64,000 nucleotides of DNA from Notamacropus eugenii (Eukaryota > Chordata > Mammalia > Diprotodontia > Macropodidae). Both the position numbers and the translations under genes were made by a program. The DNA lies in contig NC_092875.1 in NCBI RefSeq assembly GCF_028372415.1, forward strand, positions 30,077,712 to 30,141,711, written 5' to 3'. Shown in pieces: positions 40,220 to 50,769 of this stretch. Under the pieces are notes generated by a model. The model was not told the origin of the DNA. It searched no databases and saw only the letters and a program-made list of their open reading frames with translations. Each line of letters starts with the position of its first letter. Position 1 is the stretch's first letter.

Positions 40220-41160
40220 AGGGATCAGTCTCAAATCAATCAATCAAATCATTTTATTCCACTTAAATGATCAAATGTTATGTCCTGGTGCTTTAACCAG
40301 AAGGGAAGATGTCTCTATTGAATCAAATCCATCAAAGATACTTTGAGCGGATGGAAAAAAGCTTTTATTGATGTCATTGGATGAGCTGGAAGGGATATTA
40401 CACAGAAAGGATATTTGGATTGGCCAAAGATGCTTGGTCATACCGCAGGGGCATCTCTAAGATATCAAGACACTTCAGTCCAGAGAAATTCAAAAAGGGC
40501 TTTGTGAGATTTAATGGATCTGGGAGATTTTGGACTTGTCACGTTTCCATCAGTGTCTCAACAACAACGACAGAATCGTCCACTTCAGACAGCAGCAGCT
40601 ATTATCAGTGTCTGCATCAGGATCTAAAAACAGAATGAATAAGACTCAGGAAGACAGATTCATGGATATACAAGAAGTCTAGAAGAAAAGGTATACCATA
40701 CCTAAGACAGAACTTACTGATTGTCTCATGAAGGAGAAAAAATGATTTCCACCAACCAGGAGCTAGTAGCCACCCCCTTGATGTATATACTCTAAACCTG
40801 AGCTGACCTTCCTGCGGACTCTGTATATCTTGGTGTGGAAGTGTATCATAGGGGGAAAGAGAGAGAGGGAGGGAACAGTTTTTACCAACTTTTCTTAGTG
40901 TAACAATGCAGTAAACATTTCCTTTTAAAATACAATTCAGGCTGGCTGGCTAATTGATAACCAACTCATAATCATGACAGAGAGCACGCTAGTGGGGGCT
41001 TATATCCTATAAAGCACTAGACAAACAACCCTTCAACTTCTCAGGGTCAAGCCTAGAGCCCTGGCAGAATGTAGTAGCCATTCTCTGGGGATCTGATTTG
41101 TTGGTGAAGGTGAGAGTTCTGAGATTTGCCTTCAAGTATGCAAGACAGGCGTATGTTGTA
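40220..41160. other. Repeat-free block with an orphan frame
   Basis: About 940 bases without recognised repeats. It holds an ATG-started frame of 85 codons (40381-40638) that contains 'RGISKISRHFSPEKFKKGFV' and a Thr/Ser-rich run 'SVSTTTTESSTSDSSSYYQ'. I recognise no family, start context or polyadenylation evidence. It may be chance, part of an old transposon, or an exon remnant. Confidence 0.3.
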
Positions 41161-41164
41161 TTGG

Positions 41165-41237
41165 CTTTTACGTATGTGTATTGTGTCCTCTCTCCCCACT
41201 TTCCTATAGAATGTAATCTCCTCTAGGTCAGGAAGTG

Positions 41238-41286
<49 letters not shown>

Positions 41287-41365
41287 TGAGCATGCATGTC
41301 TGGTTTCTAGCCCAGTGTCTGGAACCTATGAAGTGCTTAATAAATGATTTTTGAATAAAGGAGAT
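41165..41365 (+). repeat. L2 3' end, sense, with (TG)n
   Basis: 'atagaatgtaatctcctcta' 'ggtcaggaagtgatg' runs into a (TG)n of about 23 units (41237-41282), then L2 resumes with 'gcccagtgtctggaacctat' 'gaagtgcttaataaatgatt'. Confidence 0.75.
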
Positions 41366-41424
41366 ATAGGAGGATGGAGACAAAGGTACCTTGGAACATT
41401 TGAGGAGGGATAAAGCACTTTTGA

Positions 41425-41690
41425 GGCAGCTAGGCGGTGCCATAGTGCATAGAGTTACAGGCTTGGAGTCAGAAAGACTCAGCTTCCTGAGTTCAAATCC
41501 AGCCTCTGACACTTACTAGCTAGGTGACCCTGGGCGAATCACTTCACCCTATTTGCCTCAATTTCTTCATCTGTAAAATGAGCTGCAGAGGGTAAAGGCA
41601 AACCACTCTAGTATCTTTGTCAAGAAAATCCCAAATGGGGTCATGAAAAGTTGGATCCAACTGAAACTACTGAATAACAAAAAAACACTT
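41425..41690 (+). mobile_element. Mar1-type CORE-SINE, sense, full length
   Basis: 'gaggcagctaggcggtgcca' 'tagtgcatagagttacaggc', 'ggtgaccctgggcgaatcac', 'gagctgcagagggtaaaggc' 'aaaccactctagtatctttg', ending with 'actactgaataacaaaaaaa'. Confidence 0.9.
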
Positions 41691-41699
41691 TTAGTTGGA

Positions 41700-41855
41700 T
41701 CTTAGCATCATATATTTAGAGCTGAAAAGAACCTTAGAGGCCATCAGGTTCAATTCATTTTACAGATGAGGAAACTGAGAGAAGGTAAATGATTTGCTTA
41801 GAGTTATGTAGCTATTATGTATCTAAAGTAGGATTTGAACTCAGTTTTCTTTAAA
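41700..41855 (-). mobile_element. MIR-type SINE, antisense
   Basis: 'agagctgaaaagaaccttag' 'aggccatcaggttcaattca' 'ttttacagatgaggaaactg'. Confidence 0.75.
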
Positions 41856-41859
41856 AAAA

Positions 41860-42295
41860 TTTCTTTTGCACTTAATAGCATTTTATTTTTTCTAATTACA
41901 TGTAAAGATAGTTTTCAACATTCATTTTTGTAAGAATTTGAATTCCAATTTGTCTCCCTTCTCCCCTTCTTTCCCCCTCCCCAAGACAGCAAGTAATCCA
42001 ATATAGGTTACACATGTATAATCATGTTAAACGTATTTCCAAAATAGTCATATTGTGAAAGAAGATTCAGAACAAAGAGAAAAACCACAAGAAAGAAAAG
42101 AAACAAAAACCGAGTGAAAATAGTAATCTTCAATCTGCCTTCAGACTCCATAGTTCTTTCTCTGGATGTGAAAAGCATTTTCTGTCATGAGTCTTTTGGA
42201 ATTGTCTTGGATCATTGCATTGCTGAGAAGAACCAAGTCTATCTTAGTTGATCATTGTACAATGTTGCTACTACTGGGTACAAGTGAACCCAGCT
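41860..42295 (-). mobile_element. L1 3' UTR, antisense
   Basis: 'gatagttttcaacattcatt' 'tttgtaagaatttgaattcc' resembles the HAL1 3' end. Later text 'gactccatagttctttctct' 'ggatgtgaaaagcattttct' matches the L1 at 56590-56640, so it is an L1-family 3' end. Confidence 0.7.
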
Positions 42296-42309
42296 TCTTG
42301 GCTTCTTGA

Positions 42310-42430
42310 CTTCTCCAAGGAAGATAGTAAGGAGCTGGGGAATTTCTTTCTTTGGAAGGAATAGCATCCAAGCTGAGCCTTGAAGGAAGAGAAGACAATT
42401 AGACTGTTGGTAAAAATCATCAATGGAAGC
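42310..42430 (-). repeat. L2 fragment, antisense
   Basis: 'ctttctttggaaggaatagc' 'atccaagctgagccttgaag' 'gaagagaag'. The frame at 42380 is chance. Confidence 0.5.
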
Positions 42431-42624
42431 TCAATGAATTCCAAGACCTCCTGGCCCCAAAGTATTTACCTTGGGAAAGTTAACAGGAGTTGGAAAAGGA
42501 GTGGAGAAAAAAATTTGTCTCCTTTTATACAGGATAAATGGGGTCATTTGCTAGGGCTCTGCTCTAGGATACAGTGAGAAGATACTTAAATAATCATTGA
42601 ATCAATAAGTATAGATTAGATGAG

Positions 42625-42860
42625 TAATAATAATAGCTAGTGCTTATATAGTATATTAAGGTTTGCAAAGCACTTTACATGCACTGTCTTACTTGATCCT
42701 CACAACAGCTTCATGAGGTGAGTGCTATTTATATTCCCATTTTATAGATATGAAAAGTGATGCTGAGAGAAGTTAAGTAATATGATCGGGTTGGATAGAG
42801 GTGACTCAGGCAACATTGAAACTCAGGTCTTCTGGGCTCCAGTCCAACACTCTTTCTATT
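42625..42860 (-). mobile_element. MIR-type SINE with L2 tail, antisense
   Basis: 'agtgcttatatagtatatta' 'aggtttgcaaagcactttac', 'gatcctcacaacagcttcat' 'gaggtgagtgctatttatat', 'ggtcttctgggctccagtcc'. Confidence 0.75.
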
Positions 42861-42864
42861 TATT

Positions 42865-42990
42865 TAAAAAATTATATTTTTAGTACTGAACTTTCTCCCT
42901 CCTTCTACCCCTTCCCCATCCATTGAGAAAGCAAGAAATATGATACCCATTATACATATGAATTTATTCAAAAGATATTTAATTTTTTTT
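42865..42990 (-). mobile_element. L1 3' UTR fragment, antisense
   Basis: 'gaactttctccctccttcta' 'ccccttccccatccattgag' 'aaagcaagaaatatgatacc' follows the L1/HAL1 3' UTR pattern. Confidence 0.6.
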
Positions 42991-43063
42991 ATTTTAGTTC
43001 ACCCTATTCGCTTGGATATCTAGCTGCCAACTATATGCCAGGAACTCTGTAAACCTAAGGTTA

Positions 43064-43077
43064 TGGGGCAGCTAGGT
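43064..43077 (+). repeat. First bases of a Mar1/MIR-type SINE
   Basis: 'ggggcagctaggtgga' is the usual start of the SINE head, cut off at once by the GAA tract. Confidence 0.5.
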
Positions 43078-43261
43078 GGAAGAAGAAGGAGGAGGAGGAG
43101 GAGGAGAAGAAGAAGAAGAAAAAGAGGAAGAAGAAGAAGAAGAAGAAGGAGAAGAAGGAGGAGAAGAAGGAGGAGAAGAAGAAGGAGAAGAAGAAGGAGG
43201 AGGAGAAGAAGAAGGAGGAGGAGAAGAAGAAGAAGAGGAAGAAGAAGAAGAAGAGGAAGAA

Positions 43262-43292
<31 letters not shown>

Positions 43293-43542
43293 GAGAAGAA
43301 GGAGGAGAAGAAGGAGAAGGAGAAGAAGAAGGAGAAGAAGAAGAAGGAGAAGAAGAAGGAGAAGGAAGAGGAGAAGAGGAAGAAGAAGAAGAAGAAGAAG
43401 GAGAAGAAGAAGAAGGAGAAGAAGAAGAAGAAGGAGAAGGAGAAGAAGAAGAAGGAGAAGGAGAAGAAGAAGAAGAAGAGAAGAAGAAGGAGAAGAAGGA
43501 GGAGAAGAAGAAGGAGGAGGAGGAGAAGAAGGAGGAGGAGAA

Positions 43543-43612
<70 letters not shown>

Positions 43613-43970
43613 GAGAAGAAGGAGGAGAAGAAGGAGAAGGAGAAGAAGAAGGAGAAGAAGAAGAAGGAGAAGAAGAAGGAGAAGAAGGAGGAGAAGAAGG
43701 AGAAGGAGAAGAAGAAGGAGAAGAAGAAGAAGAAGAAGGAAGAGGAGAAGAGGAAGAAGAAGAAGAAGAAGAAGGAGAAGAAGAAGAAGAAGGAGAAGAA
43801 GAAGAAGAAGGAGAAGGAGAAGAAGAAGAAGGAGAAGGAGAAGAAGAAGAAGAAGAGAAGAAGAAGGAGAAGAAGGAGGAGAAGAAGAAGGAGGAGGAGG
43901 AGATGAAGAGGAAAAAGAAGAAGAAGAAGAAGAAGGAGAAGGAGGAGGAGGAGGAAGAAGGAGAAAGGAA
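43078..43970 (+). repeat. Large GAA/GGA polypurine tract, about 890 bp
   Basis: Without a single pyrimidine from 43079 to about 43902 as far as I can read, then one 'atg' interruption. It consists of GAA and GGA triplets with occasional 'gagaag' phase shifts. An internal block recurs at an offset of about 374-378 bp: 'ggaagaggagaagagga' at 43364 and 43738, and 'aaggaggaggaggaga' at 43511 and 43889. The two longest open frames of the window (poly-Arg 315 codons, poly-Glu/Lys 276 codons) are translations of this repeat and are not genes. Confidence 0.97.
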
Positions 43971-43974
43971 TGGT

Positions 43975-44440
43975 TTAGGAATTAAGAACCACCTGAAATC
44001 AAGCAGGTAAACTTTATCAAAAGAGCACTGATGGGCCTTGGTAGTGGTGGGATGGGGATTTCAAACACAGAGAGGCGACTTGCGGGGGAGATTGCCTATC
44101 TGTGCTTCTTGAAAAGGAAGCCTATGGTGTCCTTCTCTTTCAGGGTCTATCTTGCCTCTGAGGGTATGTGCCAGTCATGAAGTCTGGCATGACAGCTGTT
44201 GAGGGAGATAATAGAGGCCTGTCTCTGCTGGTTTCCTTGATCCATCTATACTTGACTGTCCTCTCCCAGTTGTGACCATCCAACAGGAAAGATACCAACA
44301 ATAAATATTTCTTACTGCTCTCCCCTGGGCCTGGGGGATTGAACCTGAGATGGTTTTGTCCAAAGGGCTCCTTCTAAGTCCAAGCACTTTATCAGAATAC
44401 AGATACAGAATCTGGATTCTGTGCAATGGTATAGGGAGAG
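43975..44440. other. No feature recognised
   Basis: Unique-looking sequence right of the GAA tract. The minus frame 44510-44175 (111 codons) has no domain and enters a MIR. Confidence 0.4.
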
Positions 44441-44444
44441 GAGG

Positions 44445-44690
44445 AGGGAAGGAACATGCATTTATTAAGTGCCAAGCGCTGTGTGAAGCACTCTGCAAAT
44501 ATGATCTCATTTGATTCTCTCAATAACCCTTGGAGGTAGGTTCTATTATTATTCCCATTTTACAGTTGGGGACAGACAGGTTAAGTGACTTGCCCCAGGT
44601 CACAGAGTTAGTGTGTGAGGCTGGATTTAAACTCAGGTTTTCTTGATTCCAGATCCAGCGCTGTACCCACTGAAGCACCCAGTTTCCACA
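44445..44690 (-). mobile_element. MIR-type SINE with L2 tail, antisense
   Basis: 'catttattaagtgccaagcg' 'ctgtgtgaagcactctgcaa', 'gattctctcaataacccttg' 'gaggtaggttctattattat', 'gacttgccccaggtcacaga', 'tgtacccactgaagcaccca'. Confidence 0.8.
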
Positions 44691-44769
44691 CAGGTAGTAA
44701 GTGTCAAAGGTGGGATTCTGAATCATGTCTCCCTACCTCCAAGTCTAACCACTATACTCTCCTAAGCAC

Positions 44770-44930
44770 TCAGATACAGTAAAAAGAGCACTGCTTCTGA
44801 AATTCAAGGGTCTGGGTTCAAATCTTGCCTCTCAATTTTCTCATCTAGAAAGTGAGGGGGCAAACCTAGATGGTCTCTGGAGTCCCTTCCAAACTCTTAA
44901 TCTAAGACCCTATGATTTCAGAGGCTCTCT
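44770..44930 (+). mobile_element. MIR-type SINE, sense
   Basis: 'acagtaaaaagagcactgct' 'tctgaaattcaagggtctgg' 'gttcaaatcttgcctctcaa' and 'ctagatggtctctggagtcc' 'cttccaaactc'. Confidence 0.7.
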
Positions 44931-44934
44931 AGTC

Positions 44935-45110
44935 CTCTTAATGGAGCCTCTCCAGTAAGGGTGTCCTCCCATGATGGGAAGTCCACCTTTCAGAGGAAGC
45001 CCATTGTACTTTTGGACAGCTCTAATATTTAGCAGGCTTTCTCCTGACATCAAGCTTCTTTGTAGCTTCCCCCCAATCACTCCTGGTTCCTTCCCAGCAT
45101 TCCTTCACAT
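44935..45110 (-). repeat. L3/CR1 fragment, antisense
   Basis: 'cattgtacttttggacagct' 'ctaatatttagcaggctttc' 'tcctgacatcaagcttcttt' 'gtagcttccccccaatcact' follows the antisense L3 pattern. Confidence 0.65.
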
Positions 45111-45485
45111 ACTCTTTAAGGGGACAGTCTTTAGCTGCCAACCCTTTGGCTTCAGAACTCCCACCAGGATGCAGGTTCACCTTTTGGAGATCAAAGTCTC
45201 CCCCTGCTTCCTCTGAGCTAGGGTAGTAAAAGTCACAGGACTCAGTGACCTAATGTGCCCTCTCCATGTCCAAGGTCAGAATCCAGCTTCGGGGCCTCAG
45301 ATGGGCTGAAATATTTCCTCAATGCTAAAATGAGCAGATTTAAGGACTCTGGAGTTGAAGGCAGTTGAAAGAAATTGGAGAAGGATTCCCTAGAGATTAA
45401 GAAAGTGACAGTAGACCAGCCTCTAAGGGGAAAGGGTGAGAAGAGGTTAAGATTAAAGCAACTCAAGCCATCCATTACTTTCAAT

Positions 45486-45524
45486 TTGTGTGTGTGTGTG
45501 TGCGTGTGTATGTGTGTGTGTGTT
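45486..45524 (+). repeat. (TG)n microsatellite
   Basis: About 19 units with CG and TA interruptions. Confidence 0.95.
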
Positions 45525-45779
45525 TAAATTTCAAAGAGAATTAAAGAAGATGAATTAAGGCTTCATTAGACCCTAGTCGACTTAAGAAATATTAATTTAT
45601 CTTCCATCAACATTAGGACTTACAAATCTATCCAGACTTTCTTTGACAGGAGCAGTAAAAGTAAGGATAGAGAGGTTCTTCTCCACTCCCCCCTCTCCAC
45701 TCCTTGCCCCCACTGGCCCCTCTCTTGGGACTCTCAGCCTTTCATGTATTTGTTTGACATACAGGCAAGAATCATGAGG

Positions 45780-46190
45780 TGTTGAGTATTATTAACTTCT
45801 AAACACCTAAGAAATCAGTAGGAAATCACAAACATTTTGGGGCCCCCGACCGTCTCCATAAATGACCTGTCCAGAGTGCCTCCCCTTCTGGAGATGAAAA
45901 GAGAGAGTCTGGCCTACTTAACGGGGAGGAGAAGGCTCCAAGTGGTGGAATGAGAGAGCGGGAGACACGCTGAATAAATGAGAAATATGATTAACCCGCT
46001 TCCTTGGCCTGGCCTTCCAGCTGGTTCTAGGTATTTAATAAACAGGTTGACACTCTCCATTCACCTCATTAGGTGATCACGAAAGCCCAGGCTGCCATAA
46101 ATCTGAGGTTCAGGTTATCAAAGCTTCTGGACGGGCGCCCAACTGTCTGCTCCGACAGAGACTGGAGAGCACAAGCTGTAAAGAATTAGG
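45780..46190. other. Repeat-free block, best candidate for a conserved regulatory element
   Basis: No repeat match. Motif-rich: 'gtattattaacttctaaaca', 'ctgaataaatgagaaatatg' 'attaacccgc', 'ggtatttaataaacaggttg', 'cctcattaggtgatcac', 'ggttatcaaagcttctgg'. TAAT/ATTA (homeodomain-like), TAAACA (forkhead-like) and ATCAAAG (TCF/LEF-like) cores lie within 350 bp, together with several CpG sites, which are otherwise scarce here. Confidence 0.4.
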
Positions 46191-46554
46191 CTGCTGCTAA
46201 TATAATACCCCTCCCATCCCCCACCCCACCCCCCAAAAGCAGGCAGAGATGAGGAGCCAAGCAGGGAAAGGTCAAGCAGGTATCTGTCACATAGACAGTG
46301 CTGAGAGGCTGGAAGGGAGGAGAAGGGAACGGGGATGATGGTGATGGGATGAGGATCCCAGGGAATCAGGAGAGAAAGGGGAGGAAATCCTGCCATGGAA
46401 GCTGACCCGAAAGGAGGCCAGCTCCCTCAGTTGCCCCTTCTATAAAGTGGAGAGGAAAATCAATCATCTTAGTCCTATGTGTGAATATTGTGAAGAAAAT
46501 GCGTCTTATTTTGGGGACATTTCAAGCTCTTCTCAGCCTGGTCCCTTCTAAGGC

Positions 46555-46755
46555 GAGGTGATGGAACTCAGGATCTAGAGTCCAGGGAAGTCTGCAGATT
46601 CAGCCCCAGACATTGCCTTACTCTATGATGTCTCTCTTTCAGCTTCAGTATCTCCATCTGTGAGATGGGGATAATAAAAGCATCTATCTCCCAGAGTTGT
46701 TAAGAGGATCAAATGAGGTAGCATGTATAAAATACATTGCAAACCTTACTGAAAA
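46555..46755 (+). mobile_element. MIR-type SINE, sense
   Basis: 'gcagattcagccccagacat', 'gtatctccatctgtgagatg' 'gggataataaaagcatctat' 'ctcccagagttgttaagagg' 'atcaaatgaggtagcatgta'. Confidence 0.75.
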
Positions 46756-46911
46756 GGAAATAAGATACAGTGGAAAAGGAACGAGGGTCAGGGTCACGGG
46801 CTCATTTGTCACATACCAGGTCTCTCATTTAGGACCTGACTCACCTTGACCAAGTTGACTCACTTGACTTCTCTTTTTCTTTCTCTGGAAAATAAGGAGG
46901 TTTGACTACAT

Positions 46912-47701
46912 AGATAAGAGATAGATAGAGATGGATACACACACACACACACACAGAGAAAGAGAGGTAGATAGAAAAGTAAATACATGGATAGATAGAG
47001 GAATGAATGGATAAAGAGGTAAGGAGGGATGGATAGATAGGTAAGTAGATAGATGGACGAATAGATAGATGAAGAATGACAGATAAAAGAATGGATAGAC
47101 AAACGGATAGATTGAGGAATGCATGGATACAGAGGAATGGTCAGATGGATAGAGACATAGATAGAGAAATGGATAAATAGAGATAAGGAAGGATGGCTGG
47201 ATGAATAGATACAGGAAGAGGTACATAGATAGAATAGAGAGGAATGCATGGATAGAGATAAAGAGAGATGGACAGATAGATACAGAGATAAAAAGGAAGA
47301 AGATAAACAAGGAAATAAGATGAAAGAAAGAAATAAGATAAAAAGGAAAAAGAAATAAAAAGGAATAAAAAGATAGATACAGAGATAAAAAGAAATAGAG
47401 AAAAAGAGTCATGAAAGATTGATGGATAGATAGGGTGATAGAGGAGTACATGGGTAGAGAAAAAGAGGGATGGACAGATGGATAGAGATAGAGCAATGGA
47501 TATATAGAGAAACAAGGAGGGGTGGATGGATAAATAGATAGACAGAGGAATGGATGGATAGATAGAGGAAGGATGGATAGATAGCTAGACCGAGAATGGA
47601 ATGTATGGATAGAGAAAAGGAGAGATGGACAGATGGATAGAGAAATAGAGGAATAGAGAAAAGGAGTGATGAATAGATAGATAGATAGACAGACAGACAG
47701 G

Positions 47702-47793
<92 letters not shown>

Positions 47794-47850
47794 TAGATAG
47801 ATACATAGGTAGATAGGTAGGTAGGTAGGTAAGTAGGTAGATAGATAAAA
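46912..47850 (+). repeat. GATA/GGATGGATA degenerate array, about 940 bp
   Basis: The left part is (CA)n plus degenerate 'gatggatagata' and 'gaatggatagag' units. The part 47280-47400 is A-rich ('aaagaaataagataaaaagg'). The right part (47664-47780) is almost pure GATA flanked by GACA and GGTA units. All minus-strand frames here ([13 protein letters not shown] types) are artefacts. Confidence 0.95.
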
Positions 47851-48000
47851 TGTTTGTTAAGTACTCCCTATGTATCAGCCACTGTGCTGATAAGCACAGG
47901 AAATTCAAATACAAGCAGGAAAAAAACTTATCCCTATCCTTGAGGAGCTCACATCCTACTGGAAAAAAGACAACACATAAGGGAGTTGAGGTGGAAATGT
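47848..48000 (-). repeat. L2 3' region, antisense
   Basis: 'gtttgttaagtactccctat' 'gtatcagccactgtgctgat', 'ccttgaggagctcacatcct' 'actgg' directly right of the GATA array. Confidence 0.75.
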
Positions 48001-48069
48001 CCTGAGAGTCCGGATCAGAGCAGGGAAAGAAGAAAGTCATGGCTGGCCCTGGCACCTTCTCCACTGGAG

Positions 48070-48700
48070 GTTCTTAGGATCACAGACTCATCAGTCTCCA
48101 GCTGTGAGTGTCCTCAGAAGTCATCTACTCTCACACCATTTAGTAGAGCAGAACATGGAGGCTCAGAAGCTCAGGGATTTGCTCAAAGTTATATCACATT
48201 GATATGAAGCCTCAGAGGTGGGGTTTTAGGTCAGGTCTTGTGACCTTAGAGGCAGCGTCTTCTAAGTCTTATCCACTTTGAAATCAATGACCAGTTAGAG
48301 AAAGTAGGCTTCCCCAAAGTCACACAGCTAGTGGCCAGATTCTAGTAGAGTCCTTCCTAATCCGCTGTTCTTTCTAACACTGAATCCTCATTAATCTAGA
48401 GCTGTAAAGAACCTCAGAGAACTTCTAGTCCAACACCCTCACTTTACAGATAAGGAAACTGAGGCCCTGGGAGATGAATTATTTTGCTTCAGATCACACT
48501 GATCATTGGATCATGAGATCATAGACCCAGAACTAGACAGGACCTCAGGAGCCATCTAGACCAATCTACTTGTTTTTAGGTGGGGAGACTGAGGTCCTGA
48601 GAGTCTCAGAGACTTGCTCAGCTCACATAGGTACTAAACATCAGAGTCAGAATTCGAACTCCAAACAAAAGACTTGGATCCAGGGCTTTTCCCACTTTAT
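48070..48700 (-). mobile_element. Cluster of MIR-type SINE fragments, antisense
   Basis: Four similar pieces in one orientation: 'ccatttagtagagcagaaca' near 48137, 'caaagtcacacagctagtgg' near 48316, 'ttacagataaggaaactgag' 'gccctgggagatgaatt' near 48444, 'ggtggggagactgaggtcct' near 48580. Each follows a 'gatcatagacccagaact' type start. Confidence 0.6.
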
Positions 48701-48899
48701 CATATTTAGAAAGGCACCCAAAGTATCTCACCTCAAACACATTCATATGGAACCTTCATGCTCTCCACTCTGGAAGAATTTCAGGGAAATTTAATTTCTG
48801 CTTCTAATTCCTTTTCAAACAATCCAGCCTTTGCTAGCTAGCACTCATTATATTCTTTTGTGCTGATGAAGATTCTCTTGGAGTTTTGAACATGGCCAA

Positions 48900-49270
48900 T
48901 CCATTGACCATCAAGTATTTTTTTAAAGACCTACTGCACGCCAGGTGCTGTGATAGGCTCTTGGGATATAAAATAATAAAATAGTCCCTGCCTTTTAGGA
49001 ACTTATCTCCAACAGCAAGAAAACAATCTACTCCAGTAATCTGAGAAGGAAGAAAGAGCTAACAGCTAAGGTGTGTTTAGGACAGGCTTCCCTTGAAGGA
49101 AGTTAGGAATTCTGAGCTAAAGAAGATGTGAATTCCAGGCATGGGGGGTAACCTAGACAAACACTCTGGGTCAGAAAGTGAGTGAGATGCCATATTCAGG
49201 GAAAGTAAGTAAGTCAGTTTGGTCAGGATGGAGATTCTGTGAAAGAAAATGGTGGGAAAGGAGATGAATA
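48900..49270 (-). mobile_element. L2 3' part, antisense
   Basis: 'agacctactgcacgccaggt' 'gctgtgataggctcttggga', 'atagtccctgccttttagga' 'acttatctccaacagcaaga', 'gacaggcttcccttgaagga' 'agttaggaattctgagctaa', 'attccaggcatggggggtaa'. Confidence 0.75.
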
Positions 49271-49497
49271 ACAAAGCTCCAGGTTACCTAGTAGGCTCAA
49301 GCTGAATCCATTCATGGAACATTCATCTTGAAAATCAGAAGTTGTGACGCCCAACAAGGCTCCCAATTGTCTTATTTCTTCATGGTTCAAGAGCTCTCTC
49401 TAGAAGGCTGTACGTGAGAGTTCCTTGGAGGCTAGTTCCCAACCATTGTCTCAGGCCCAGACACTTGGTTCCATTTGGTTCCTGTTACCAATTAAAG

Positions 49498-49499
<2 letters not shown>

Positions 49500-49532
<33 letters not shown>

Positions 49533-49553
49533 CACACGCACACACACACGCAT
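49500..49553 (+). repeat. (CA)n microsatellite
   Basis: About 25 CA units with TG and CG interruptions. Confidence 0.95.
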
Positions 49554-49801
49554 TCCTTTGTGAGTAGCAGAGGAACAAGGTTTTCTCTTGATCTTCTCAC
49601 TACTCAGCACGAGTTTGTAACTGGCAGTTTTAGGTTTCGCTCTCTGTGTACCCAATGTAGATTCCTCTGTTGGTCACAGGCTAGCCATGGTTCTCTCTGC
49701 TGTTTGGAAAGACTGATCCTGTTAGAAAATGAGGGATCCTTTCACTGGAATTTTTTTGTGGATGCAGAGGGAAATGAATAGGAGCTTCAATATTCTTTAA
49801 C

Positions 49802-49802
49802 C

Positions 49803-49871
<69 letters not shown>

Positions 49872-49999
49872 CAGAGAGAGACAGAAACAGAGACAGAAAC
49901 AGAGACTGACAGACACAGATAGACTCAGAGTCAGAGAGATGCACAGCGATGGAGAGACAGAGAGAGGGAGAAGAGGAAAGGAGAGAGACAGAGACAGAG

Positions 50000-50041
<42 letters not shown>

Positions 50042-50175
50042 CAGAGACAGAGCAGAGACAGAGACAGAGACAGAGAGACAGAGAGACACATACACAGAGA
50101 CAGAGAGACAAGAGGAGAGAAGGGAGAGAAACAGAGACAGACAGAGAGACAGAGAGAGACAGAGACAGAGAAATT
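49802..50175 (+). repeat. (CAGA)n-(CA)n-(GACAGA)n compound array
   Basis: Pure CAGA (49803-49841), CA (to 49867), then mixed GA/GACAGA units including a long (GA)n near 50003-50040. All five frames across it are artefacts. Confidence 0.95.
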
Positions 50176-50509
50176 GAACAACAGCAAGATGTTTAAGCTG
50201 GATAGCAGGATACACTAGGAAAATGCATCATGTGATATACAATGTGGTGCTGTGAGTGGAGCATTGAACTTGAACTTGGAGCCAGAAAGGGCTGGATGCA
50301 AAGCTCTACAGTTCTCTACTTGATCATCTGGAGGTTCCTTTCCAATCCTAAATCTGTTGTCCTATGACCTTAGACCACTGAACTAAATTTTAAAAATATA
50401 TAATTTTATAATATAGTATAATATGAATATAATAATAATAAAAAACAAAATATCAGAGCCTTTAGAACTTGGGAGGCACCAAAAGGAAAAGGAGGGAGAT
50501 ACAGCATGG

Positions 50510-50765
50510 GGTAGTGATGGAGCACACATCAGCCAAGTATAATGGACAGAATTCTGGACTTGCAGGGAGGGAGATGTGAATTCAAATCTACCTGCAGAAA
50601 CTTGCTGGCTGGTCAGGTCACTTAACTTCACTGAGTCTCAATTTCCTCATCTGCAAAACGTGTCTACCTCACAGAGCTGTGAGGACCTAATGAGACTGTG
50701 AACATCCAGCCCTTTGCAAAACTTAAAGCTTTATATAAATGCCAGGTATTGCTAATGCTATTATT
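50510..50765 (+). mobile_element. MIR-type SINE, sense, full length
   Basis: 'aatggacagaattctggact' 'tgcagggagggagatgtgaa' 'ttcaaatctacctgcagaaa', 'ctcaatttcctcatctgcaa', 'ctcacagagctgtgaggacc' and 'tttataaatgcc'-like tail. Confidence 0.75.
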
Positions 50766-50769
50766 AGTG

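Noticed and set aside
43063..44010. Open frames of 315 and 276 codons (poly-Arg and poly-Glu/Lys)
   Set aside because: They are direct translations of the GAA/GGA tract in two phases, with no complex sequence.
46860..48064. Minus-strand frames rich in YLSIYLSI and FLYLS
   Set aside because: Translations of the GATA-like array.
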